Shown one piece after another: positions 44,993 through 57,085 of a stretch of DNA of 64,000 nt. The translations under genes were made by a program, and so were the position numbers. Position 1 is the stretch's first letter; the number at the start of each line of letters is the position of its first letter. The notes beneath the pieces are model-generated. The model was not told the DNA's origin and made no database searches. It worked only from the letters and a program-made list of their open reading frames with translations. The stretch comes from Sphaerolaimus hirsutus (lineage: Eukaryota > Nematoda > Chromadorea > Monhysterida > Sphaerolaimidae). The DNA lies in NCBI GenBank assembly GCA_964036195.1, contig OZ038451.1, positions 28,289,927 to 28,353,926 on the forward strand, read 5' to 3'.

Positions 44993-46329
44993 GTGAGTGA
45001 CGGCCTTTAGAGTGGTTTGATTTCCCGTTGTAGCCGAACGTCCACTTGTCGACAGCCAAGTTGAGTTTATTTCATGGTTGCATGTTGAAAAGGGGTTTTG
45101 AAGTTGTTTCAGGTATTTTATTTCGATCAGATACAGCTTGAATACAAAAGCGCAAAGTTAGCGAGCTTCCTAGTCGACGTTTCTATTGCTAGCTTATTTT
45201 CTGGGTCGGGACTTGGGTCATAAGACTGAAGTAAAAACTTCAAAAGTTGCTGAGACAAGGAAATTGTGTATAAAAACATGGCTACAATAATTCCCTAAAT
45301 ACAAATGCACAAATAAGACACAAATGCACCAATAAGACACATTCAGCCAAAACAGTTGGCTTAAACTACACTCATGTACATTCAAATAAGTATGGTAAAG
45401 AAATACCAGGTACAAATTGGGCGAATAGAAAAACTATTAATCTTGTGAGGCGCTAAGTCGGCAAACTTGGGCAAGCTGCTAATATGTTTCAATTTGTCAG
45501 AAAACATTGACGCAATTTGGAAACTTATTTGATAGAGTTGGAAATTGTAAATAGCAATGCGAATGTTCCTAATGAAGTAAGTAGAACAAGGTATATTCAA
45601 CATAATAATAATCACTTCCTGAAAACGTATATTTAATAATTAGCAAGTTGGGACTTATTCAAGGTAAATGGGTATTTTAATTGAGCATGGTTAATATAAT
45701 ATACTTGATATAATTCGAGCAGGGTATTCACTGTGAAATGTCAAAGTAATGTAAATATATAAAGCATTGTGAAGCTATAATAAATATGCCTACGTGAAGG
45801 GCTTAGTAAATACGTGCTAGTCACACACAGGGCACCATTTCTCTATTAGGATGCTCATTCAAAGAAGTTATGTGAAGTAATGTACCATAAATATTATTTA
45901 TAAGATTTGTATTTCCCAAATGGCAAGTAAACTAAACATGTGTGTATATAATAATAATCAGAAAATTATGGCAAGTCAAATGAGCCTAATTTTATGTTCA
46001 TAAACCTAATTATAACATATTTGACCTTTTAATCTAAATATTTCACATAAACTTATAAATAACTTATAAGACACTTTCTCAATCAAATATTCCCCATGGA
46101 TAAATAATATAGTGTAGGAAATATATTTTGCATGGTAAATTAATATAGTGCATGAAATAGATAAAGTGCGTGAATATAATTGTTGAACAAAATAAACCTT
46201 ATTATCAATTCTCTGTATTTCTTTATCCATCCATTTTGCCACGGTCAACAAACGTATGGTCATTCTTGAGTTGTCAGGTTGTCTGCACTTGGGGTCGTTA
46301 TGTTTTCATGCATGGTTTACTAGCCATAT

Positions 46330-47160
46330 TTCTACCCACACCCTCCCCCTTGAATATACCCCCCTCGAAATACCTCCTAAAATTTGGCTGAGGAAATAAT
46401 AAACCCCCCTCCAGTGGCGTAGCCAGGGGGGGGGCGGGGGGGGGGCGGCCGCCCCCCCCCCTTCCCGGGTGAGACGTGAGAAATGTCGTGAAATGTGTTC
46501 TGGTGCAACGATTTTGAGGCAATTTTTCAAAAATTTGGCGCGCAAGCGCGCAATAAACCGTAACACCAAAGGCATTTTCTCTTTGCAGGTCGCAACGGCT
46601 TCAAGCTCGTTGAAAATGCACTCAAATGTTCATTTTCGCTGTATACATATGTAAAATACATACATATACAGCGGTCTGTGGCGCCTATGCGCCATGGCGC
46701 GGCGCCAATGAATGGCGCCAGCGCCATGGCGCCATTCCCCTACTACATAGGTCTAATTTTAGGGGGGGGGGCGCCGCCCCCCCCGTTCGCGGGGCTCCGT
46801 AAACAATCCGCCCCCCCCCGCTCAAAAATCCTGGCTACGCCACTGCCCCCCTCGAAATACCCCCTAAAATTGAGTGTAAAGAGAACGTACAAGACAAATA
46901 CCACAGTTTGTCATCTGTACAATGCAGAACACACGTTAAAACCAATGATTGAGTCACGTTAGGGAAGGGTTTGTGTGTATATACAGTTATATATGCTTAT
47001 AAACACATATACATCTATGTAATTGTTTGATTTTACTACGTGTGAGTATGAGGAATTTCCAAAAATTTCTGGCGAAATAATAGACCCCCCTCGAATTATC
47101 CCCCCTCAAATTTTGCTGGAGAAATAATAAACCCCCTGGGGTTATTTTGAGGTAATACGG
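46330..47160. mobile_element. TA-target MITE with nested hAT-like element
   Basis: The right terminus GAGGTAATACGG is intact. The left is worn. An element of the CAGGGACGTA family (46412-46845) sits inside. It marks the left edge of duplication copy 2, as 14264-15304 does for copy 1. Confidence 0.65.
46412..46845. mobile_element. hAT-like MITE, CAGGGACGTA family
   Basis: CAGTGGCGTAGCCAGG at the left and CCTGGCTACGCCACTG-like right end, with a perfect 8-bp duplication CCCCCCTC (46404-46411, 46846-46853). Confidence 0.8.
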
Positions 47161-47660
47161 TAAATATACATGCGTATAGAGTGACAGGCACGCCATTCGG
47201 TGTATTTTGTAGAGAATTGACACTACAAGGACTGATTTACTTATAAAACATCAGTGCGATGGAAAAATGGGTGAAATTTGGCCTACAAGCGCACTGGCAC
47301 GGAGCCATATTATGCATGCTGGTGGCATGAAATCATATTTACATAGAAACGTTCTCATGAAAGGATGCAAGAGTAAAAATGGGGAAAAACGCATTACGCC
47401 CAACAAAGTGCAAGGTGTCAAGGGAGAAACTAAAAAGTGAATGGTTTAATTGGGGAATTATCACAAACACCCACCAAAAAAATTTAAAAATGGGTTTCCA
47501 AAAAAGGAAATCATGATTTCCAGAAAATTTATATATAAATGAAATTTGTTTTAACTCAACCTTGATATTTTAGGTGCATTTTCTTTAACTAATGAATTCT
47601 GTCATGCAGCATCAGTTTTTATAGGTTAGTTTTTCAAACTACCCAAAATCCATTACTGAC

Positions 47661-47834
47661 TTGAAGTGTGGCCCCCCACAATGGTCCATTGCACCATGCA
47701 CTTGGTGGTGGTATTACACTCCTATTGACACTCCCATCCACATTAAGCATCACCCATGGGCCATTGAAATGTGCTGCATTCACTGAGACATTGTCCCGAC
47801 GAAAATTCATCCATCCACCAATTTGGGCAAGTGT
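47661..47834 (-). CDS. Copy 2, exon 5
   Basis: 58 codons, phase 0 to 0, donor GTCAGT. GGWMNFRRDNVSVNAAHFNG is unchanged from copy 1; differences cluster at the ends (GATLQ versus GTTIQ). Confidence 0.65.
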
Positions 47835-50800
47835 CTGTGGGGAATGATGGCCATTTACCGTATTTCCTCGAATTACCCCCCGGCGAGGACGGGGGTATTT
47901 CGAGGGGGGGGGGGTATTTCGAGGAAATACGGTAGTTAAATTCAATGTTTGCATTCAGTCTACACAGTAGTTTTCAACGGCCGCTCGTTGTCAACCAATA
48001 TTTTGAAAACTCATAAATCTGCTTGAATGTATTTCACTCAACCACAATGAGCATAAGTTGTATAAAATTGTTGGACATAAGTTTTGACAAAAACTGTTGT
48101 TTGATAAATTTTGGAAATGTCAAAAAATTCTTTCCACAGGGACCATGATTTGCTCCTATTAAATTGCTGAGTGAAGCACCTCCCTTTATGTTGAAAGAGT
48201 CAATTGTGTTCAAAAAATTCAGCAATTCAAGTTGACTAACTGGAAGTGCCAAGTCATGCATTGCACGTGATTTTGAAGCTGTATTGATGTAAACCAGTTG
48301 GGCCCTGAGTTGTGTTACATTGGCAATGTGCCCACACTGGGTGAATGCATCCACAGGTGTGGCTATGTTTACACCGGATATCAGTATGCATTTCCCGCAA
48401 TGATATACCACATTTGTACCTGTGTGATATGCAATCTATTTTTGACTGTATTTTTTATCATCACATGTATTGCATAGTTCTTAAAACGTATTTACGTTTC
48501 CTCGATAAATACTCGAGTACTGCGTAAATATGTTTATGTTTCCTTGCGTAAAAATACCGGTACTCACATACTCATGTACGTTTTGAAAGTACACAAGTAC
48601 ATAAAACGTATTTCAGATCTGCTTTTATACAAGATTTTTCAAGGAATAAAGGGAAAAAAGATAAAAAATAATAAAGATAAGGAAAATATCCAAAATATCA
48701 TCAAAAATAGACAAAAACAAATTAACTAGTGAATTTGAAGGTAAAAAGTTGGTAAATTAGTGATTTTGTGCCAAAGATTTGCAAAATTTCTGATAAATAC
48801 CAAGTTTTACGTTTTCTTGGGACAAAAGTTATTTTCTCACATTTACTCAAGAGTAAAAGTAAAAAAGTTTTACTTTACATTCTCTGTACTCGGAGGTGAG
48901 TAAAAAATAACCTCTCAATACCTACTTTACGTTTACATTTACTTTCAAAAAAGTTCAGTTCTTTTAACAACTCTGGTGTATTTATGTAAGACAACTATGC
49001 CCACTGTGCAGGCTGTTTATATTGATGTGTTTATGTGTTTTATGCAAAAAAACAATTCCTCACACTTCTTGTTGCAGGCTGCCAATTACCTGGGATAGTT
49101 GCATGCTCTTCACAGATTTCATTGAAAGTTTTCTGGGCTCCGGCACCTTCTGGTTTACGACACATTTGTTCTGAATTTAGATCGTAGCTCAGTGGATCAG
49201 GGACAGATTGCAATGTACACACTTGGTCTATCTTTGTGTAAGAGAATCCTGTATAGAGGTAAAAGTATAAATAAAGTGCTTTTTTTGACCAATAAATGTG
49301 TGAATATGTCAATGCTTGTATTTAAGTAGTGTATAAAACACAATAATGTGCCACTGGAAATCTTTGGGGCAGAACCCCCCAAAAAAGTGTACACCAACAA
49401 CTAGAAAAAAGCTTGCACAGACATTTTATGCAAGTACAAATAAAGTTACTCAATTTACATTTCCACCAAAAAAGCAGATACTGGACAAAATAAAAGTATT
49501 TTACAAGTGTATTTTTTGCATGGGTGAAAAAGTAAAAGTTTGGTACTTTTAACAATACTGCTCAAAAGGGAAACACAGAAGAAAACTTTTATCTTGTTGT
49601 TGAACCATCAAAAAATTGTTTGCCGACAAAGATATCTTCCAAAATATTCTACAAAGACATTATTTTTGTAGTGAAAAACAAACCAATGCAATTCTCCTGT
49701 CGATGGCACAATGCAGCACCAGAAGTGTTGTAAAGAATAGAAAAACAAGATACACATAAATATAAGCCCAACGTTATTCCCAACTGCTCCAGTGTCAAGT
49801 TTACTTTCAATTGGCAAAGAGTCAAAAAAGCTCTTTATGGAACTTGGCCACATCATGTCTTAAGTAAAACTTTCAAAAATTCAGTTTATCAATATGTGTA
49901 CAGAAAATGACCATTCTTCACAACACTACATTTGAGCTTGTGGTCGACTTGGGCGACGAGCAGAGGCTCCCCTTTCTCGGCCCTGGCATATGCCCCAGCC
50001 CGCTGCAATTGCTGGTGCTCCTGGGAACAGCTATAACTGTGTTCTGGCCGTGCACTGAACCCGTTGCCTGGGTTGAGTTTTCAGAAGATTTTTAAATAGG
50101 GATTAATATTTATAAACACGTGCCCTAACTAGTCTGGCCCCTATTTTTGTTTTCACTTCGCATGCCTATCTCCGGTTGTGGGAGGGGTGGAAAGTAATAT
50201 TTGTGAGGTATATAGGTGCAACCCCCAACTACTCCTCATGAATGGATGGGGCAGTGGCTAGGGTGTCAAATTTCCGTTTTCCGTTTCCGTTTTCTGCAGG
50301 CAAATTTTTCCATTTTCCATTCCGTTTTCCGGCTGCTGAGATTTTTTTTCCATTTTCCATTCCGTTTTCCGGCAACATTTTTTTTCCGTTTCTGTTTTTC
50401 CAGCTCATTTTCCGTTTTCCGGCTAAATTTTCAGTTTTTCTGCCTTTTTTCCGTTTTCCGCCTCAATTTCCAGTTTTTCTGCCTTTTTTCCATTTTTCGC
50501 CCCAATTTTCCATTTTTCCACCTCATTTTGATTTTTTCTGGCTCAACTTTCTGTTTTCTGATCAGCCAAACTGGTAAAAATTCATGCAGATTGTCAATGA
50601 TGTAAAAAATTTTCGTTTTCCAGCAAAATTACTGCAAATTTTTTCCACTTCCAGCAAAATTTCAGCCAATTTTATCCGTTTTCCAGCAAAATTTCAGTAA
50701 GTTTTTCCATTTCCGTGCAAATTTGATTTTTCCGTTTCTATTTTTCCTGCCTCTTTTTCCGTTTTCCGGCTGCTGAAATTTTTTTCCATTTCCGTTTCCG

Positions 50801-53800
50801 TTTTCCGACAAGTGCAAATTTTTTTTCCGTTTTCCGTTCCGTTTTCCAGCCGCTGAAATTTTTTTCCATTTCCGTTTCCGTTTTCCGACAAGTGCAATTT
50901 TTTTTTCCGTTTTCCGTTCCGTTTTCCAGCCGCTGAAATTTTTTTCCGTTTCCGTTTCCATTTTCCGTAAAACAGTTTTTTTGACACCCTAGCAGTGGCT
51001 ACTCACTAAAGAGGGGGTCGCCGTATATGTTGCACAGGCCCGGCCCCCAATTGATTTCTTACGCAACGGCTTGAAAAAGGGGCGCCACAGGGAATAGGCA
51101 CCATGGCGCGGCACCCTATGGCTACCTCAAATGGCGCCAGCAGTGAAATGCAGCTTGCTGACAGCTCGCTGCCAACTTTCAAGTGCCTTGGCAGGTTTCA
51201 GCTCTCTGACAACCAGTGCAACACATGCTATTAATATGTGTGCAGCTTGCTGACAACTCGCTGCTAAGTGTGCAGCTACTGTGAAAACACATGCCAGCTC
51301 GCTGCCACTTGCTGACAACTCAGTTCCAACTCGCTGCCACTCGCTGACAACTATGTTCCAACTCGCTGCCAACAGTAAACAAATTGTTGTCAGCAAGTTG
51401 GAGGCAAGTTGTCAGAGAGATACATTTCAGTGTCACTAGTCACTAGTGCCATTGCGCCTAGGGTGTCAAATTTCCGTTTCCGTTTTCCGTTTCCGCCTTT
51501 CCGCAGGAAAATTTTTTACCTTTCCGTTTTCCGTTTTCCGGCAGCCGAAAATTTTTTACCTTTCCGTTTTCCGTTTTCCGGCAGCCGAAAAAATTTTACC
51601 TTTCCGTTTTCCGGCAGCTGAAAATTTTTTACCTTTCCGTTTCCGTTTTTCCGGCCCATTTTTCTGTTTTCCGGCTGAAAAATTTTTACCTTTCCGTTTC
51701 CGTTTTACCAGGCCATTTTTCCATTTTCTGGCTCAATTTTCAGTTTTCTGGCATTTTTCCATTGTTTTTCCAATCTGTATTTATCTTCAATTGGCTCATC
51801 CCATTGTGTTGTTTTTGTCTCTTGGAGCAGCATTGACAACTGGGATTTCAGGGTCAGTGAAACAGGTGCTGTGAACCTAATTGGGTCATATGCTGACACC
51901 AATAATTTATTCGAGTTTGTCTGGTTGGTGTTGTGATGCTGTCAATTTGCAATTTTGGTGTTGATATTGCCAGCATGTCCGTTTGGTGATTTTATGTCAT
52001 GCCCATTACTGCGACAATTTTATTCACCTTTGGACTCCTGTCGTTTTCTGCTATTTCATTCATGACTGATCTGGAGTTTGACAGCCATTCCCTCATGTTC
52101 ATAGAACATTGGTTAAATAAAGCTTTGACTTTGTAATATAGTTCTAAAGCTTCAACTTCATTCATGACACTCATGATGAAGTTATCGACATAAATGTTGT
52201 TTATTATCATCGCCAACTGGTTTTGTCCCCCTTCATTTTCGTCATATTCATTCATGTTGTTTATTGTCACATTTAACTGGTATTTTAGGACTGCTCCCAA
52301 AATTGCTGGGCTGCAGACAAGTCCAAACAGTACGTGTTTAAAATGAAGTACTATTTAGTTATTTTCAGTTACTGGTTTTGAGGCATCTTTCAGCCAGAAA
52401 AATGGTGTAGTCTCTAGCTTGGTCATGCAATCCTATTTGCAAAAATGTCTTTTCAATATCGATCTCAGGAGTAGGCCCAGTGCTAATGGTGTTGTAATTG
52501 GTCCTCTAAAAAGGCACTCGTTGAAACTGGGCTTACCTGCCGACCCATTGTACACGATTCTGCATGATGTCAATTTGCCCGGCGTGATTACTGGCTGGTG
52601 TGGCAGGTAATGAATCCCCTTGTTGTCTGTTTTGTCATCACAGATCTCAATTATTCCCTTTTTCTAGTTGGTCATCCTAAACTTTCCAGTATTGTTCGAA
52701 TAAGTTTGGATCTTTGTTGAATCTTCTTATCAGTGATCTAAACTGCACCAAGGCTTCTGCTTTTGCCATGGGCAGGTCACTGATACTCTCTTTATACGGC
52801 CAGTCAATATAGTATTGTTTGTTGTTGTTGTTGAATTTTATGCTATTTATTATCATCTCCTCTGCTATTGTCATCAATTGCATAGGGGTCATCAGTGATT
52901 CCCACTGCTTCTAGACTGTGAAATTGTCGTAGTGTTTCCTTTCCTATGGCCACTATGGCTACTTTTTGATGATTTTTTGTTGGTTCAGTTAAGCTTGAAC
53001 TACAAGTGAAGTTACAGGCATGATCCATAGTTGCAGAATGTACAGCTACCACAATCAAAGCCAAACAGGCAAACCTGCATGCAGGTTTTCCTTATGCAAA
53101 TTTGTCTATTACTGTGCTAATTTCACTTGTTTTTTTTTCCGTTTCCGTGAAAATTTTGCTTTCCGTTTTCTGTTTTCCGGCATTTCATTTTTCCGTTTTC
53201 CGTTTTCCTTTTTCCAATTTTTTTTTACCTTTCCGTTTTCCGTTTTCCGCTGAGTGAAATTTTTTTACCTTTCCGTTTTCCGTTTTCCGTAAAGTGAAAA
53301 ATTTTTACCTTTCCGTTTTCTGTTTTCCGTAAAAAAATTTTTTTTGACACCCTATATGCGCCATTCCGTCACTAACATTCCACAAACACTCACCCCTTAA
53401 GTGGCAAACAAGAAAAATTACTTCTGCAAATTTTAAATTGCACCCTTTGCTTTTACTTTCCACACACTTCACATGCTGGTTAAGTATGTTTTTAAGAGAG
53501 GGGGGGGGGGGGTAAAGTTCCAAGGTGCGTAAAAACTTTACCTCCATTGGAAATTTCAATTTGGGTGAATTTTATGACATCATAATGACGTCATCACAGG
53601 AACTACAATTGTCAAAAATTCACAATTTTTAATTCACCCTGAGTAAGTTTTCTAATGGAAGCATTTCTGAGGTAAAGTTTTTTACGCAACTTGGAACAGG
53701 AAAACCCTCCTCTGTAAAACATCCTAAACCAGCGTGAGAAGTGTGCAAAAAATGAAAGCAAAAAGTGCATTTTAAAATTTGCAAAAAATATTTCTCAAAG

Positions 53801-55564
53801 GGGGTGGGTAACAAGGGCAAACCATCTGGAAAAAAGTATTAAAATATGAAAGTGTTTTTCACAGATGACTATGAATTTCTGGTGAGTTTTGAATACATCT
53901 TCACCTATTGCTGCCTTCCAAACTGTTTCAGCATTAAAAAATTTTTTTCACAAGGTTTGCTCTGCCGCTGGGAAAAGTTCATGTGAAATCGATTTTTTGA
54001 ATTCGCAGCCCCTTCCATTCATGAGGAGTAGTGGGGCGGGGGGTTGCACCTATATAAATACCTCCCAAGTATTAGCTTTCCACCACCCCCACAGCCAGAG
54101 ACATGGCATCTGAAGTAAGATCAAAACTAGTGGGCCGGACTTGTTCCGGATGGTGTTTAGATAACATAATCATGCATACCAGATGACATTTTTTATTGTT
54201 GTTGGTATATTTGTTTTATGCAGCCTGGTATATTTGTTTTAAGAAAATTTCTCCAGGTTTATCTAGAGACATTTGATTATATTTAGTTTTCAGGAGAAGA
54301 AAACAAAAAGTATATGTGGGTATCCTATAATTTCTCTGTTTTTCAGTGAGATGGAACTTAATTTAATTCTTTGAGAGATATTCTGACTTCTGAGATTATA
54401 TTTAATTATATTTGCTGGAAAACCCCCCAAATTTTTGGAATGTCAAATGAGATCTATTGATGACAATTAATGTTTGTCCAAGGCAATGAGGCTAATCGAC
54501 ATCAATGTGTCCAACACAACAAATCATCAATTTTCATAAAAAAGGGTGGTTGAAAGCTGGAAAAAAATTTTCATCACACCGAGGCCATCTGAACGAGGGT
54601 GCACTGATACGCACATTTGCCCGTTTTTTTCACTTGACACTTTTTAAAGTGATTTTCAGATATCAGTAAAGTGAAAAAGTTGCGCAATGACATAAGTGAA
54701 CTTTTTTCACTTCACTCATATCTGAAAATCACTTGAAAATGTGTCAAAAAACAGTGAAAAATGGCTTTTTTTGACCGTTTTTTCACTTGACACTTTTTCA
54801 AGTGATTTTCAGATATGAGTGAAGTGAAAAAGTACACTAATGTCATTGCGCAACTTTTTTCACTTTACTCATATCTGAAAATCACTTGAAAAGGTGTCAA
54901 GTGAAAAAAAACGGGCAAATGTGCGTATCGGGCAGATGTGCGTATCAGGCCTGCCCCATCGGAATTATTGATATTCACCTTTTACTTTGATGAGAAGCTG
55001 GAGTAGTATCCAAACATTGAACAAATTTGTTATGCTCATTTTGCCACCACTCTTTCAACGTGATTTCTAGTTCTACCTGCCGTTCTATTGGAGTTATGTC
55101 GTTTTATTAGAAGAAATATGGTATTTTGGTTTCCACTATCGGTGAATCTTACTGTTTGCAAAGATGTCCTTAGAAACATACAAAAAGCATATACCTAGCT
55201 TTACATGTTACAAATAATACTAAAGTTTTGAGTAGATGACATAAGTGCAATGCAATCCTTTCTGACGTTCAAGCGTTGCGACAAAAACATCGAGAATGTG
55301 CCGTTTATCCTGGAATTAGGGTGTCAAATTTCCGCAGGCAAATTTTTTCCGTTTTCCGTTCCGTTTTGTGGGCCGCATGATATAGACTTTTCTGAATAAA
55401 ACACCCCAACCTGCCGTCGTCAATATTAAAAAGAAATTGTACCAAAGTATTATATCAAAAATGCAATTCCGATCACAATCATCGGCTCGAGTTGTGGAGC
55501 CACAATCCCTCAATTTCGATGACTTTTCCACCGCGACGCCATTAGAAACCAGCGCCATTTCCAT
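47661..55564 (-). CDS. Duplicated anchor-type protein gene, copy 2 (open frame)
   Basis: Exons 55411-55564, 49912-50067, 49090-49248, 48043-48419 and 47661-47834 join in phase (1-1, 1-1, 1-1, 0-0). Exon 1 starts MEMALVSNGVAVEKSSKL, followed by a hydrophobic stretch, IFDIILWYNFFLILTTA (residues 35-51). It could be a type II signal anchor or an uncleaved signal. Later exons carry several cysteines and three N-glycosylation sequons, consistent with a lumenal or extracellular domain. I do not recognise the family. The C-terminal exon(s) below 47661 were not found. Copy 1 has a stop in exon 1, so this is the more likely functional gene. Confidence 0.6.
47858..47932. mobile_element. Minimal TA-target MITE, sister of 18051-18120
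   Basis: CCGTATTTCC and GGAAATACGG ends with a short G-rich core. Same site as in copy 1. Confidence 0.7.
48043..48419 (-). CDS. Copy 2, exon 4
   Basis: 377 nt, same length and phase as copy 1. Contains GKCILISGVNIATPVDAFTQ, the NVT sequon and GANHGPCGKNF. Confidence 0.7.
49090..49248 (-). CDS. Copy 2, exon 3
   Basis: Acceptor CTATACAG, donor GTAATT, phase 1 to 1. Cys-containing segments QVCTLQ, EQMCRKPEGAG and EICEEH are conserved with copy 1. Confidence 0.65.
49912..50067 (-). CDS. Copy 2, exon 2 (candidate)
   Basis: Acceptor CAACCCAG, phase 1. Encodes NGFSARPEHSYSCSQEHQQL. Same reservations as the copy-1 exon: another frame is also open and the donor GTCATT is weak. Confidence 0.45.
50259..50991. 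mobile_element. hAT-like element, TAGGGTGTC family, no cargo
   Basis: Perfect 8-bp duplication GCAGTGGC (50251-50258, 50992-50999), orthologous to 21071-21722. It is longer because an internal unit of about 80 bp (GACAAGTGCAA...CCGCTGAAA) has doubled since the duplication. Confidence 0.9.
51705..52440 (-). pseudogene. BEL/Pao pol fragment, C-terminal part
   Basis: Frame with [28 protein letters not shown] and SAYDPIRFTAPVSL. It is uninterrupted between 51992 and 52300, then broken. Confidence 0.85.
52441..53064 (-). pseudogene. BEL/Pao pol fragment, N-terminal part
   Basis: Same region as 38647-39301 but with a deletion that removes motif A (around 52460) and frame changes near 52670 and 52870. 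Confidence 0.85.
53847..53932 (-). pseudogene. Possible THAP-domain fragment, copy 2
   Basis: AETVWKAAIGEDVFKTHQKF followed by IVICEKHFH: W...Cys-x-x-His-Phe spacing as in THAP fingers. Better preserved than copy 1 at the HF position. Confidence 0.3.
54604..54948. repeat. Palindromic element, sister of 24551-24920
   Basis: CTGATACGCACATTTGCCCG at the left, CGGGCAGATGTGCGTATCAG at the right, with the same TTTCACTTGACAC hairpin arms. Confidence 0.65.
55411..55564 (-). CDS. Copy 2, exon 1 with hydrophobic anchor
   Basis: 51 codons plus one base, donor GTTGGG. Start ATG at 55564-55562. A 34-residue polar N-terminus with four cysteines is followed by about 17 hydrophobic residues. Confidence 0.55.
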
Positions 55565-55668
55565 GGCGTTTTCGCAACGCTATATACTTGGCAGCCGAAA
55601 TGTGAAGATGCATGTGTCAGTCTGATAACATGTGAACGTTATCGCGCGTGTCTCAAAACACTTTTGTA

Positions 55669-56544
55669 TTAGGTTGTAAACTAAATAACCTTAATTTTTT
55701 GTGATTTCACATTCATGCGTCCCATTCTGTTGTAAATTGGCGGATATTAATGCTGTTCGAGTATGTTGGGGGTTGGCGTTGGGTCTATGACGAAATCTTT
55801 TTGTTTCCTCGAATAATCCCCCAGTCCCGAGATAAGGGGGGTCTATAAAAAGATGTCATTTTGAATGGCCGATCTGGACGTTGGGCGGATCTTTTGAAGC
55901 TCCATACATCAGCCATTTCTGGGCCGATCTGGGTCGATAAATGCTTAAAATGATCTCAGTAACCTGGAGATTCCATTGTGATCTTCAGATCATCTGTACA
56001 TACATAACTAGATTTCCCATACAAGAAAATATTGCAAACTCTTGTATGAAATTATCATTTTGAAAATGCATATAGATAACCTGAGCATCACAATGGAATC
56101 TGCAGGTTATTGTGATCATATTAAGTGTTCATCGGTGAAAATCGGCTGAGAAACGCTCGAGTTTTGACGTTGCACACATCATTCTTCATGCGGTTATTTA
56201 TGTGGATGGGAGGCGAAAGTTTGAAGTGCTATAACTTTTGATTGGAACGAGATATTGAACTCATTCTTTTGGTATACCACTTCTTGTGGTCTAAAGTATA
56301 CTATAGAATGTTCAGATAAATTTATTTTACGCGTTTAAAAACCGGGTCAAATCGGCATAAGGAATTTAGACATTACTAATGCAACATCAAAAATAGAATC
56401 TGACGGTTGTCCCGATCATTTTAAGTGCTGAATGGTCCAAATCAGCCAAGAAATGACCGAGTTATTAAGCTTCCAACTCAATCAGCATGATCGGCAATGC
56501 AACATGACCACGTTTTTATAGACCCCCCTTATCTCGGGACTGGG
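55669..56544. other. No gene; partial copy of the 10.2-10.7 kb repeat
   Basis: About 56220-56544 matches 10360-10700 (CTATAACTTTTGATTGGA, GAGATATTGAACTCATT, ATCTCGGG) and runs into the N gap. The rest is unassigned. Confidence 0.55.
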
Positions 56545-56744
56545 NNNNNNNNNNNNNNNNNNNNNNNNNNNNNNNNNNNNNNNNNNNNNNNNNNNNNNNN
56601 NNNNNNNNNNNNNNNNNNNNNNNNNNNNNNNNNNNNNNNNNNNNNNNNNNNNNNNNNNNNNNNNNNNNNNNNNNNNNNNNNNNNNNNNNNNNNNNNNNNN
56701 NNNNNNNNNNNNNNNNNNNNNNNNNNNNNNNNNNNNNNNNNNNN
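56545..56744. other. Assembly gap (200 N)
   Basis: Exactly 200 N, the same length as the gap at 6503. Its left flank is a dispersed repeat, so the join could be repeat-driven. Confidence 0.95.
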
Positions 56745-57085
56745 CTGGAATGAGTTAACTGCAGTTGACGGACACCTCATTTCGGTAAACTCACATGCAT
56801 TGAAAGCCAATTTATGGGTTTACCAGCACACAGTTTGCAGTTTAGCGTGTGTACCCCCCTTGTTTGTATCACTTCACGCACAGACTACAGATCATTTTTC
56901 ATTCAAAGTTTTTTCAATCAAGTTAATCAATAAATCAGTGTTAAATGCACTTAAGTTTACTGGAATGAGTTTTTTATACTCTCCGTAAACAATAGTTGAC
57001 GAAAACCCTATCACAGTAAACTCAAATGCCATTCAAAATTGATTTATGAGTTTGCAATTTTTCACATTTACCGGCAGCAGACTAG
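56745..57085. repeat. TTTACC-family repeat copies
   Basis: Two partial copies with GGAATGAGTTAAC, CATTTCGGTAAACTCA and ACTCTCCGTAAACAATAGTTGACG motifs, like those at 4770 and 60330. Confidence 0.5.

Larger units (their letters stand above)
42484..46329. other. Mostly unassigned region between GNL3L and duplication copy 2
   Basis: Expected to hold the GNL3L promoter and first exon(s), but no Lys/Arg-rich exon was recognised. It contains a 23-bp tandem repeat, an element end at 43281, a weak exon candidate at 44824-44992 and otherwise AT-rich sequence of low repeat density. Confidence 0.5.
51459..53354 (-). mobile_element. hAT-like element carrying BEL/Pao RT, copy-2 specific
   Basis: TAGGGTGTCAAA and TTTGACACCCTA ends. 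Flanks ATTGCGCC (51451-51458) and TATGCGCC (53355-53362) correspond to the single ATGGCGCC in copy 1 (around 22223-22232), so the 8-bp duplication is present but diverged. The cargo matches 37062-39622 without the nested 635-bp element. Confidence 0.9.
50100..54150. mobile_element. Element with roughly 130-bp TIRs, copy 2
   Basis: Counterpart of 20924-24097. The right arm is uninterrupted here (about 54010-54150), so the two arms can be aligned directly. Contains 50259-50991, the inverted repeat at about 51140-51433, and the BEL-carrying element at 51459-53354. Confidence 0.65.
47161..55668. repeat. Segmental duplication, copy 2
   Basis: Direct-orientation counterpart of 15305-25670, about 32 kb away. 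Shorter because it lacks three insertions, has lost about 350 bp near 47390, and gained the BEL-carrying element at 51459. The exon set is intact. Confidence 0.9.
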
